A stretch of 64,000 bases of DNA from positions 66,823,300 to 66,887,299 of the forward strand of contig CM049314.1 in the NCBI GenBank assembly GCA_026874595.1. The letters are read 5' to 3'. The translations under genes and the position numbers were made by a program. The DNA comes from Sipunculus nudus. Its lineage: Eukaryota; Annelida; Sipuncula; Golfingiida; Sipunculidae. Of the stretch, positions 24,181 to 34,892 are shown in pieces. Position 1 is the first letter of the stretch, and each line of letters starts with the position of its first letter. The notes beneath the pieces are model-generated. The model was not told where the DNA came from and ran no database searches. It worked only from the letters and a program-made list of their open reading frames with translations.

Positions 24181-24957
24181 AGAGACCTGAATGTCACATT
24201 CTATCACATTTTATTTTGATGTCGGGGAATACAATTTCATACATATCTATTAAACTGACCAGCTGGGCTTTCCGCTCGGATGTTTATCGCATACCTGTTT
24301 ATCAGTAGGGCCTTGCTTAAGAACAACACTTGACATGAGTATGATAGATATTCCATCATTCATCAACTCTGGTCTCCTTCTAGACTGGTATAATTTAGAT
24401 TTGCAAATCACACTGCTTCATCACTTGTGCCACATGGTTAATCAAACAAGCACATTGCAGAAGAATCGGAAGCGGTTCTCTGCACATACTATTGCCACAA
24501 ATTAATGTGAAAAGTTTTGAATTTACCTTTCATTTTAATCATGTAATCACAGTCGTTAAATTTCCGCAGGACTTCGTATGGGCCTTTCCATCTAAGGAGT
24601 AATTTATTCCTATATTTAGGTAAAAGCACTAAGACCTTATCACCTACAGCTAAGGATCTGGGTTTTGCTCTCCTGTCATAGAATTATTAATACCTTTCGG
24701 CTGTCTTTCTCACCATCTGTTGTGCTTAGAGATGTCTGACAATCACGGTTTCAAATCAATCACATACTGATGCGTATTTTTTAATGTCAGAGTCAGTACC
24801 TTCTTTTGTGAGCAGTTCTGTCAACACGTTCATTAGTCCTCTCACAGTCCTGTCATATAAAAGGTCAAATGGGGAAAACCCGCCTTAAGTTTCGTGTGGA
24901 GATTCACGATAGGCAAAGAGGACGTGAACCAAATACCGTTCCCAGTTCTTAGGCTGT

Positions 24958-25857
24958 TCAGAACACATTCTTGCAACATTCTTTGAGGCTGTCATTCATT
25001 TTTGCCACAAGTCCATTACAACGTGGATTGTATGGACTGGTTGTCAACTGTCTAATGCGGAGTAATTTGCTTACCTCACACATTAGAGATGATGTAAACT
25101 GGCTGCCTATATCCGCCAAAACTTCCTCAGGTATGCCAAGTCTACTATCAATGTCAAGTAAGGCCTCAGCCACAGTTTCCGTGTCAATATTACATAGTGC
25201 AACAGCTTCCAGATACCAAGTTGCGTAGTCCATAACAGTTAAGATAAATCGCTTACCTCTGTCTGATGCAGGGAAAATCGGGCCCACCAAATCTAGGGAA
25301 ATGCTCTTGAAAGGTTGGTCTGTTATAGGCACTCGGCCCAACGGGACTCTGGTAACCTTGCCCTTTTGTATAGTCCTTTGAAAAATGTCACAGGGCTTAC
25401 ACAATTGTGAGACATCTGCATGAATACCTGGCCGAAAGAACAGAGATCTGACTCGTGCTAAAGTACGAGCAATGCCCTGGTGACCAGACATTAGGCCTTC
25501 GTGGGCCAACTTTATAATGTCTGCCTTGAAACATTTAGGAACAATGACCTGGGTTTGGAATTCATCTGAATTAAATTTATCTACCAGCAGACGCACTAAT
25601 GTTCCTTTCTTGATGGCGAATTCACATTTATCATTTTGGACATGAGAAACTTTATCCCATAGGTCTGAAATTGAATCATCATTCTTCTGGGCACGCAGAA
25701 AGTCTAAGCGACTTACTGCAGATATCGGGCTGGGAACAGAAAGAGGCTTTGAGACCTTGACCATGGCCTTTGTTTCACCTGCACTAGCAACATCATGAAC
25801 GTTGGGTATATCACTAAGAGGAGAGATCCAACTGGTATCGTCGGGGTTCTCCTCCAT
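24958..25857 (-). CDS. Gypsy integrase ORF, catalytic Glu replaced
   Basis: This open frame of 299 codons reads as a Gypsy integrase. The N-terminal zinc-binding (HHCC) region runs from LAHEGLMSGHQGIARTLAR to CKPCDIF. The core follows with SISLDLVGPIF (first Asp) and ADIGSQFTS (second Asp, in a motif usually TDxGxxF). The third position reads CNGLVAKMNDSL, where relatives have LVExxN, so the catalytic Glu is Ala. The protein would be inactive even though the frame is open. The C-terminal domain continues past the stop in another frame near 24,540-24,640 (KLLLRWKGPYEVLRKFN). The protease lies just upstream. Confidence 0.8.
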   Translation of the reverse strand: MEENPDDTSWISPLSDIPNVHDVASAGETKAMVKVSKPLSVPSPISAVSRLDFLRAQKNDDSISDLWDKVSHVQNDKCEFAIKKGTLVRLLVDKFNSDEFQTQVIVPKCFKADIIKLAHEGLMSGHQGIARTLARVRSLFFRPGIHADVSQLCKPCDIFQRTIQKGKVTRVPLGRVPITDQPFKSISLDLVGPIFPASDRGKRFILTVMDYATWYLEAVALCNIDTETVAEALLDIDSRLGIPEEVLADIGSQFTSSLMCEVSKLLRIRQLTTSPYNPRCNGLVAKMNDSLKECCKNVF

Positions 25858-25859
25858 CC

Positions 25860-26115
25860 TTAATATAACCTACTATCAAGTCGTAAACAGGGTATTTTTC
25901 ACACATGCGGCCTCTACTTCTCCTGGAAAGAATAGAGTGTTGACCTCGACCTTTGCCTGTGGAAAAGTTCTCACAGTCCCATCAATAAGTATACATGTCT
26001 GGGACTTATCAGCCATTTGTTGTGGTGGAATTAATGCAGATCTAACAACGGCACTGATACACCCCATGTCTGGTACACTTCACAGTTGGAGATAACACCT
26101 TTGCAGGTAGGCATG
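25860..26115 (-). pseudogene. Gypsy aspartic protease remnant
   Basis: The minus strand gives MPTCKGVISNCEVY, then DMGCISAVVRSAL, where relatives read DTGCSGVVVR, so the active-site triad D-T/S-G has become D-M-G. It continues QTCILIDGTVRTFPQAKVEV and FFPGEVEAACVKN, and then, in another frame, PVYDLIVGYI. It sits directly in front of the integrase ORF. Confidence 0.7.
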
Positions 26116-26530
26116 CAAAATGGATGACTTTCGGGCTTACCTACAGTTGGCTGACATGACACATTTAGGATCTCAAACTCCCTTGTACTGCAGGAGACAT
26201 ATCTGGCAAATAGGCATTACCTTTAGAAGGAACCTTACCTGTCTGCTGTTAAGCCTTTTTGAAGGCGTTCTAAACCGCTATATAGAATGCCTTTCCTAAT
26301 GCTTGATCCACTGCTTCGGCAATAGCATGTTGCTTGTCCACAGCATGAAAAGCGCGAATGGACCCTCTAGGCTTTCTAGGAAGCTTGTATCTAAAGATTT
26401 GACCTTCTCCTTCACAATTAAAGCATTAGAGGATATATAAAAAGTAGCGGTAGGAATAGGAGTAGAGCTCTGGGAAATCACACCTCCACCTTCCTCACAT
26501 ATTCCGTAGGGTTATGTATATATATATTTA

Positions 26531-26702
26531 CAGTGAAACCTCGTTTTGTCGAACTCGCTTAAGTCGAATACCTCGCTCATGTCGAACTTACAGACTCGAT
26601 ATTTCGGACGACTCTGGTTAAATTATTACCAAATAAAACCCGCTTGTGTCGAACCTCTGTTTTGTCGAAGGGTCCCTTCGATTTCGACACAACGAGGTTT
26701 CA

Positions 26703-26705
<3 letters not shown>
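26531..26705. mobile_element. pogo/Tigger-like MITE
   Basis: A 175-bp element with about 24-bp terminal inverted repeats (left CAGTGAAACCTCGTTTTGTC, right end the complement of CAGTGAAACCTCGTTGTGTC, one mismatch), flanked by TA on both sides. The CAGTGAAACCTC terminus and TA target site are typical of pogo/Tigger elements. TGTCGAA recurs inside. Confidence 0.75.
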
Positions 26706-26765
<60 letters not shown>

Positions 26766-26770
26766 TATAA
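26706..26770. repeat. (TA)n microsatellite
   Basis: About 30 TA units with one TG change, seeded directly at the TA flank of the pogo-like MITE. Confidence 0.9.
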
Positions 26771-28004
26771 TGTGCCATGGTTTACCATCAAGTGGACAGG
26801 GGTCATTTTTGTATATTACTAGCCCAGTTGTTTAATATAAGACAAGTCTGAATCAAGGGCAGTGTTCTTTCATATGAAAAAAATAGTTTATGCTAGGTGA
26901 ATATTGGTAAAGTTATAGAAAGAAGGAGCATGTTATGTGGCTAAGCAACCCTGTATCACACTCAGGTTTACACAGGTCTTCTTCATCAAATCTGCTGTGT
27001 CAAACTATTTAACATTACACAATAATGATTCTTAGGTGGTCTTTGTCCAAGTTTGCTGAGTTCATATTTTTCAAGTGAAGGACTTTTTCAATCCATTTTA
27101 CCTCATAAGCTGGTCTGATGAAGCGGACTTAGTACATATAATATCTGGCATAGCACAAATTCATAACATATACTACAACATGTAAAGAGTATTTGGAATT
27201 CAAGTAATGTCTGCTAAATATACACCAACATGTGTGAAAACATTGTTATAATAAAAGCTGTGAAATATAAGGGGTTAAGAAAGCTAGCAGAGGTAAGTGC
27301 AAAAGTATTTGTACTCAAAATGTCGTACTCATGACTACTATTTAGATTCCTGAGTACTCGTACTCGAGGACTTTCTTCAAAATGAGTACTCGAATACAAT
27401 GTAAGTACTCATAAAAAACGAGAACTTTTATGAGTATTATTGAGTAATTATGAGTATATGCACATATGATAATAAAATTATATATATATATATATATATT
27501 TATACACAGATGATATATACATACATATTTATTACGTTGTTTGTCGGGGAAAACTTAAACATTCTAATTTCATGCACAAGTAGCATTGACACAATACTGG
27601 CAAACAGTAGCAGATCACCCAGTTGCTCACCCATTCAAAAGCCGAGAGGGCAGAACCAAATGGATGTGTATATCAGCACCTTGGCCAGATGTATGCGATG
27701 AAACCTACATCACACTCAGTCATAGGTGTTAAGTATGGTTGTTGAGGACAGAGATATTACTGACATAAAGATGAAACCCCTAATCACTGCTGGAATGCAA
27801 GTTGTAATAGACGTAATCAGGCTAATGCCCATTAAAAGACCTTCGGTATTAGTGCTGGTGTTAAATGTCGTCTGCCCTTCTCAGCTTTGTTACTTTATAT
27901 CATATGTGGGAATTGATTGCTCCTGGTGCACTCGGTGACACTCATAGGCGGTGGCCCTAGGTATCATGTTATCTCGTCTATCACGACCCCTTTCCCTCTT
28001 TTAC
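26771..28004. other. intergenic; GAGTACTC-rich tract 27,300-27,450
   Basis: No gene recognised. Between 27,300 and 27,450 GTACTC/GAGTAC words recur many times on both strands, including GAGTACTCGTACTCGAGG. Elements of the hAT class often end in this kind of sequence, but no element border is visible. (TA)n lies at 27,478-27,500. Confidence 0.4.
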
Positions 28005-28068
<64 letters not shown>

Positions 28069-28405
28069 AGTATAGTTAAATTGATATAACTGAACAATAG
28101 GGGGTTTAGCCTTGATATGTACCCTATCTCTTTAGAATAATTACACTGATAGTCAGTGGCTTCACCTGTTATGTAGTCAAACAGAACATCTTTTTTTCTC
28201 TCTATATATATACCCAGGGTTACCAAGAATATGTAATTAAATAATATATAACCAAAATTAACACCCAAAAACTATTAATTAAAATTGGAAGAAGTAAACA
28301 ATAAGGGGTGCAGCTCCCACGTGTACCCTGCTTCTTAGAGAATAGTCACACTCATTGAAAGTGGCTTCAGCTAGTATGCAGGGAGCCATAACCTTGCTCT
28401 CTCAG

Positions 28406-28470
<65 letters not shown>

Positions 28471-28590
28471 ACCAAGAAGATATAAGTATATTTTATATAC
28501 AAATCTATAACTCTAAGTTGACACATAGACATTTCTAATTAACTAATAAACTTCTAATTGGAACAACCTGACTAAAAGGGATGCCTTAGC
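28005..28590. repeat. tandemly duplicated unit with internal microsatellites
   Basis: Two diverged copies of a ~250-bp unit. Copy 1 has AACAATAGGGGGTTTAGC, TGTACCCTATCTCTTTAGA and CAGTGGCTTCACCTGTTATG. Copy 2 has AACAATAAGGGGTGCAGC, TGTACCCTGCTTCTTAGAGA and AAGTGGCTTCAGCTAGTATG. Each unit carries its own microsatellite: (TC)n(TA)n at 28,005-28,069, a short (TC)(TA) at 28,195-28,212, and (TA)n at 28,409-28,467. Confidence 0.6.
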
Positions 28591-29086
28591 ATAAGGGAAT
28601 CATAAGGGCTCAATACCGCCATTTGCATAACACCTTAAATATAGTCTTGGGTTGTAGAATATCAATTTTTCAATGATCTTAATTAGACGATTAAATGAAT
28701 TAATTGTTCATTTAGAATGTCAAAGGGGTGTACCCAATCGATTATTTACAGGGAAATCTTAATTTGTGTTATTATTAATTAATATTTAATCGTGGAAGAG
28801 TAATTGTTTTTTAATGATAAATTATTTATCTATATTTAATCATTGATTTCTTTGTTTGATTCAAAATCATTGTTGTAGTTGGAAAAAAAAATATTACAAT
28901 ATTTATAAGATTGTTCAAGATAATTATTCTTATTTTAAGTGATGCATCTCATTTGACTTCATTTTCATTAGTCAGATGTAAAATAAACAACTTGAGCAGA
29001 CATTTCAAAAGCTTCAAACAGCGGACATCGTTTTATTTTTACCCAAGATCTTTAACTGCGAAAAGTACAGTACTTATACTGTTGGG
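28591..29086. other. intergenic, very AT-rich
   Basis: AT-rich sequence with no gene. A short plus-strand ORF at 28,911-29,114 overlaps the following repeat and is not supported. Confidence 0.4.
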
Positions 29087-29400
29087 TGGCGGAAGCCTGA
29101 TATTCTTGTTGTAGAATATTTTAATAAAAAATGACAACATAGATTAATAGTTTTAGCTATTACCAGTACTATTTGGGATTTGGCCAAGGTATGGCATATT
29201 TATATAAACATGGGAATAAGGGCCAAAAAAGTGTATTAATACAACGGCTGCGGACTATCCCACATTAAGTGTCACCCACATGGCGGAAGCCTGATATTCT
29301 TGTTGTAGAATATTTTAATAAAAAATGACAACATAGATTAATAGTTTTAGGTATTACCAGTATTATTTGGGATTTGGTCAAGGTATGGCGTATTTATATA
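29087..29400. repeat. direct repeat of 120 bp (two copies)
   Basis: 29,087-29,206 and 29,281-29,400 are the same length and differ at about four positions. The shared sequence begins TGGCGGAAGCCTGATATTCT and ends TATTTATATA. The low divergence marks a recent duplication with a 194-bp period. Confidence 0.9.
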
Positions 29401-29599
29401 TAGCCCTTTCCATGAATACCAGCACTAGTTCAATTTCTTCCGTGAACTTGAAATAACTTTGGCACAATGCAATGTTTAAAAGAGACATTTGTGTTACCAT
29501 TTAGCTGCCACTCCAGAACTAATTCTTTCCCAGTTAGTTATGCAATATATGAATATTTGTAATATATATGTCTATACCTGTCTTGAATAACTTCGTACA

Positions 29600-30260
29600 A
29601 GAAACTGAAGGCGCATCATATTACGTAAAGTGTATGCATATTTCCCAAGAGTGATTTGATGTATCGGCCTAAAATTTTGTTCAGAAATCTTAGATAGCCC
29701 TCTTGTACACAAGACTGGTGGCGCCCCAAAAATTGTTGTCGTATTGCGTAGATTCTTGTATTTATCTCGGGAGTGCTTACATGTATCGGCCCATAATTTA
29801 GCTTAACAGCATATCGTTGATCGCTTTTTCGTACACCGAATTGATGGCGCCATCTGCAATCATTTGTGCATTGAGTATATCCATGCCCAAATTTCAAGAC
29901 TGGTGGGATGTATCGACCTAAACTTTTAATGTCGATATATTTTGGTTATTTTTCTCTTACACAAAACTGGACAATAATAATAATGTAGTGTACATCCATG
30001 CCAGAATTTCAGGAGTTGTATAACATATAGCCCGAAAAGTTTGTATGTCAACACGTCTCGGGTAGCTTTGTTGAATATAAACGGATGACGATACATACAA
30101 CTGTTTTTGTGTTGCATGCAACTGTGGACATAACCCAAGAGTGATTTGACGTATCGGCCTGAAATTTTGCATCTTCCACTGGTTTTCCATTGTGTACTTC
30201 GATGCACATATCTGGGGAGTGTTTTAACCTATTGGCCTGAGATTTTGTACGTCCAGGTAT
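29600..30260 (+). repeat. degenerate Helentron-type internal tandem repeats
   Basis: About four or five ~140-bp units carry GAGTGATTTGATGTATCGGCC, ACTGGTGGCGCC or GATGGCGCCATCTGCAATCA. These are diverged relatives of the half-units in the two Helentron-like copies. No subterminal block or hairpin was found, so the ends are lost. Confidence 0.5.
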
Positions 30261-30485
30261 CAAGATTGGCAGCCTGAAGGAAATAACTTATATCCCGATC
30301 AGTATAGGATTAACTGGCTATACGCTGTCAAAAAGGGAGCAACATGGGAAAAAGAATTCTCCTTTCCTGTCATCGCGAGCAGGACAACAGGAATCCTACA
30401 GGTATGATCAGTAAAAGGGCAGTCTACCGACCTTCTATGTATTCTATTTCCATTTCTATATACTATAAACCAGGATGGGTATTCG

Positions 30486-30489
<4 letters not shown>

Positions 30490-30551
<62 letters not shown>

Positions 30552-30552
30552 A
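30490..30552. repeat. (CT)n(AT)n microsatellite
   Basis: About 15 CT units followed by an interrupted AT run. Confidence 0.9.
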
Positions 30553-31573
30553 TAGAATCATTTCTCATAAAATGGTTTTAAATTGTTTACAGGAAAATGA
30601 TAAAAGGGAGGTTTCTATCTTCAATATGGTTTATGCCTAGAGGCAAAACGTTTTGGCGTTCTTTAGTTTGCAAAAAATAAAAAAATAAATAAATAATCGC
30701 GAAAAGACCGGGGTGGTTGAACGAATAATATTTATTTGCGTTTGTGTAAAATAACAAATTCGGGCAATGATTATCCAAAAGACTTGTTGTCCTCTCAATA
30801 TGCTTGAAAATGCAATATGCTTGACATTAATCGTGTGGGGACAGTAAATTTATATAATATACACTGGCTAGGATAGACTAAATTGAAAGGTAAGGCCTAT
30901 ATTTTTTTTTCAGCAATCAGAAACGAGTCAAATCAACAACTTGAGCATCGGGTTATATACAGTATATATGAAAAGTTTTATGGTTATATCTGATACATGA
31001 GGCCCATAGAAAGAAAGAGGGTTACTGGACATGCCAGTATACAGAATCACTTGCATATTCGAGTAAGACTTCAGCAGGTGTGCTCCCGCTGATCCTTGTA
31101 AGGCTTGTTTTCATCTGAATAAATAAATTAATCCCTGCAGCCAAAATATAAACACTAACTTTTCTGCTGAGATAGGCTTAACCTCTTTTTGTTCTCCGGC
31201 CCTCGTCCCCTACCCCTACTCTCTCTCTCGTCAAGAAAAGAAACCACATCTTAAACACATCTTTTGATACATTTGAAAGTAAACTTACCGTCCTCGCAAA
31301 CGATACAGACCAATCGCAATATTAATTTAACACATTTCCAACCATGTTTAATTTATGACAATTCCAGGATATTATATATCTGTTTAAAGTGTTTGCTATT
31401 TAACATTTGAGAGAGCAACGCGCTTTGTCATCCTGCAATGTACACTGTGCATTTTCACTACAGAGAAGTCATAAGATCCAATCAATGTCAGCCTTTAATA
31501 GATCAAATCATTTGAATAGATTGAGTTCTAGGAAAGGTTAAGCATATGCGACACTGAGGAACTGATAATCAGC
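30553..31573. other. intergenic, nothing recognised
   Basis: AT-rich region 3' of the stefin-type gene with no supported feature. Confidence 0.5.
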
Positions 31574-31579
31574 TTTATT
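31574..31579 (-). terminator. AATAAA polyadenylation signal overlapping the stop
   Basis: The stefin-type frame ends GAA-TAA-AGC, so the TAA stop lies inside AATAAA. If used, cleavage would leave almost no 3' UTR. No other AATAAA on this strand is as well placed. Confidence 0.4.
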
Positions 31580-32271
31580 CGATTTCACTTTTGATGTCGT
31601 AGAGGCAACTTTCCTTCCAGTGACTCAAGCGAAAGCCACAGAACGTCACGTAAGAGCTGTGGTCACAAGGGGATTTGAGATCCGCAATTTTCAGGTGAAT
31701 ATAGCCCTTGTCTGTGTCGATCTGAAACAGTTCAAAGATGGGAATGCATGTTTGTATTATATATCTGGGGTAAGACCTCTCACAAAACCAACAAGATTTT
31801 CTTAAATCTTCTATATTAAAATATGTATCTGAAACCATAATGCTGTTCTTAACCAGGAACTTGTTATCGCTTTAAGTGCATTGACAGAAGTTTACGGTAC
31901 TCTATTGATTAGATCTGTTGAGTGGAATACCACGGTTTTGAACAAATGGACATGTCGCGAATGATCTTCCTGAAAAAAAAACCAATTTCAATTGGGTTTC
32001 AATTATAAAATTCAACTATGAATTACAAATACCTCATTTCAGTTAACTTAAAGGGAATCAGTTACAAACCCTGGAGACAACAATGCAATTCAACAAATAA
32101 TAAAAACATTTACGAAACAATTTTCAAGAAGGGCTGTAAATATGGCGCCTAAGCATGCACTTAAGACGTATGCTGTTCAACAGATGCTGATTGTTCCTGA
32201 TGCCTTTGATTTTCTATAAAAAATACGAAAAACACATTTTTAAATAATATTTTTTGGCCACAAGGTAGTTA

Positions 32272-32325
<54 letters not shown>

Positions 32326-34047
32326 GTATGTGTGTGTGTGTATGTATTGTTTGAAAGATGCATGTCTATATTTCATTCTACTGCCTGTTTTGTTGAATCA
32401 ATAAATAACTTTGATCTATTATCTCCCCAGGAAATGTTCTGATCATGCCGTAAATGATAATTTTGACATGGGGAAAGTTGTGACTATAAGCAGAATTAAG
32501 AATTTAAACTAATCTGTATTTATTAAGTAGAGATATTTGTAATAATAAATGTGTAAGGCGTATTATTGTTACACGAAAGAGATAATTGAATAAGTGAAAG
32601 GTTTCATTAGAAAATAACGTATCAAAATCAATGAACGATTAAAATGCTAAAAATGCTTTTTGATTGTTGAGTCTTTTATTATTCATTTTTTTCCGCCTCC
32701 GACAACTGTGCAGGGGGATCCATTCAAAGTGACCCCTTTAATTTGCCTGCCATCCTGTTTTCTTTCCGTTCAACACCTCCACAATAAACAGATTCACCAC
32801 AATAGCTTATAACCTCTTTCCTTGCTCTCAAACAACATTACATTCAATCAGTTGAGAACGACCTGAGATTATGTGGAACATGAAGGCGCCGTCAAGGTTT
32901 AAAGGGAATAACCAGCGTTCATTGTTAACATTGTGATAGTGACATAATTCACTATTTATAGAATTTTTTGTGCTTCGTTGGCATATCAGTGAATCTACAT
33001 TTACATATATTTTTTAGCATTTTCATTGTTTTAATGTTGACTTGATGGTACAGCATTGTGCTTGTTTCTTTGATTACAATGAAAGCACTTAATGGACCGG
33101 TCATGACCAGGGGATACCTGTGAATACCGTTTTGTATCCTTTAAATATCTTGGGATCATAACCCTTCTTCTGTTCATACATAAAATATATCTTACTGACA
33201 CTTCAATGTACATTGCGTGCAGTATGAGCAACCTGTGGTATATATCACTTAACGATAAAATCATTTAAAATGGATTCAGCCTTACCTTGACCAAGTAGAG
33301 GAACGATTGACCATTTTCATACTGCCTGTCCCTGTAGCTTGACGCCACATATTTTTCAAAAGGTCCCAACATGCACTCGAGTTTCGGCCTGACCTGTAAG
33401 TTAACGAATTACATAGAACTTGTAGCCTCTATGCAGGCATGGGGATTCCATATTTATTGGTATTAGATATACCTAGAGGCTGGAACACAGTTACCAACCA
33501 TATTTAGGAATGAAGTCAATTGGTCAAAACCTTGTAAAAGAAAGTAGTTATCTGTTAGTCAAATAACTATTCCTGACTTGTATTGACGAAACTGTCACAT
33601 AAACAGGTAACGAGGTTTTATGAGAATTGGAAAGTAACTGTGGCGTATAGAGTAATCTTTATAAACAAAATGTTATTGCTCAGGCATACTGAAAAAGGAA
33701 AACGCCCATGTCGATAGAGCATGACCGATACGGCCTAAACACAGCACTAGTGTTACATGCAATTTGCTAATTCTTTTATTTCTTTCCTTACCATTATGGT
33801 GGTATTACATCGGAATAGATATCTAACATACACAAAAAAGTATAAAAAGAATACAAATAAATACTTTAACTGTATTAAATGGTATACAAGATTTATCTTA
33901 AGATCCACCTAAAATTTAGCAATATAAAAGAATTAATTTTCTCACCTAGTTGATTAGTATTTGGATCTTGTCCTCCCCCTGGCAACTCTTTGCCTTCTCC
34001 AACCAAAGGAAGACGTCGTACCTTTCAAACATCGGTTCACGATTCAT
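31575..34047 (-). CDS. stefin-type cystatin (cysteine-protease inhibitor), TAG at end of exon 1
   Basis: Three minus-strand exons join in phase 0: 34,047-33,946, 33,393-33,286 and 31,721-31,575. Exon 1 starts MNREPMFERYDVF and ends KIQILIN. Exon 2 is VRPKLECMLGPFEKYVASSY, then RDRQYENGQSFLYLVK. Exon 3 is IDTDKGYIHLKIADL and on to KSEIE. The order IQ-L-x-VRPKLE, SYRxxQ-x-x-x-G and YIHLxI is that of stefins (about 100 aa; here 117 plus the odd codon). These proteins block papain-like proteases in the cytosol. Both intron positions fit stefin genes. The QxVxG loop is QYENG and no N-terminal Gly is evident, so inhibition may be weak. The last codon of exon 1 is TAG directly before the GTGAG donor, where relatives have Gln. 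It may be a pseudogene, or another donor may be used. Confidence 0.65.
32272..32345. repeat. (TA)n(TG)n microsatellite
   Basis: About 25 TA units pass into TATG and TG units. It lies inside intron 2 of the stefin-type gene. Confidence 0.9.
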
Positions 34048-34092
34048 TTTGGAATCAGTGGAATGGGTGATTGAGTGAGAGTCAAGCAGTGG

Positions 34093-34100
34093 TATTTATA
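34093..34100 (-). promoter_or_regulatory. TATA box of the stefin-type gene
   Basis: TATAAATA on the minus strand lies 46 bp upstream of the ATG. This leaves room for a start site about 25-30 bp downstream and a short leader of about 20 nt. Confidence 0.5.
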
Positions 34101-34691
34101 TCACTCTAAAGACCGGGATACCGCAGTTAAGTCACTACAGTAGCTGTTATCAACTCCGCCTATAACTGATTGAGCATCGCTTATTGGATAATGAGTTCAA
34201 CTGGTAATACCATTTGTTATGTTTGACATGATGAAGCATTTGAAACCACATCCCTATCTCGATGAAGCTTGCCAATTGATATAAATGTGAACTATCAAGA
34301 CCTATGGAAAAGCATATAAGGAAAATGTAAGGAAAATGCACATTCAATGAACGTTGGTGCATGTCAGGTAGAAATTCATTTAGAAAAAAGTGACAGCTTG
34401 TTATAGCATGTATATTCATGATTTAATTAAACAGAGGGAATTATTTACTGCCTCTTATCAAAATCCTGGGATGTTGCTGAAGTATGATCTTAAGACGTTC
34501 TTTCATTCCAAGTTCTTTCGAACGGTATAGATTTGTGTTAGATGTAATACTCCTTAATCTTATCTTTCACAACAGTCAAAAACTCTTACAGTGCCCCTGT
34601 ATAGAGAAATCAAGCACGTCTGCGTTCCCTGTTGCAAACTCTTCTTGAAACGTGGGTTTGGGTAGAATGTTTTAGCGACTAAATTCTTATT

Positions 34692-34892
34692 ACGGGAAAA
34701 TATGTACTTTTATTTCTTGGAATATGCGCCAATATCTTAAAGTATTTATTTTCTTATCCTAAAATATGTACTTCTATATCTAAAAAGATGTATTTTATAT
34801 CCTAAAATATACTATTTATATCTTAAGATATGTTCTTTAATATCATGAAATATGTACTTTTATATCATAAAATATGTACTCTTATATGTAAG
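34692..34892 (+). repeat. 22-bp minisatellite, about nine copies
   Basis: Units of the type ATCATAAAATATGTACTTTTAT repeat with a 20-25 bp period. The best-preserved copies are at the right end. Confidence 0.75.

Larger units (their letters stand above)
23560..26330 (-). mobile_element. Ty3/Gypsy remnant with PR-IN-RT order (Gmr1-like)
   Basis: Reading right to left on the minus strand: an aspartic-protease segment (about 26,110-25,860), an integrase with zinc-binding and core domains (25,857-24,958), its C-terminal domain (to about 24,530), a linker, and a reverse transcriptase (about 24,180-23,700). In ordinary Ty3/Gypsy elements RT precedes integrase. The order seen here is that of the Gmr1-like group. 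Frameshifts and stops lie between all domains, and neither LTRs nor RNase H were found, so it is a dead copy. Confidence 0.75.

Noticed and set aside
24971-25228. Plus-strand ORF over the integrase
   Set aside because: It is a shadow of the minus-strand integrase frame, which carries the recognisable domain.
26546-26835. ORFs of repeated Ile-Tyr on both strands
   Set aside because: They are translations of the (TA)n microsatellite and MITE, not genes.
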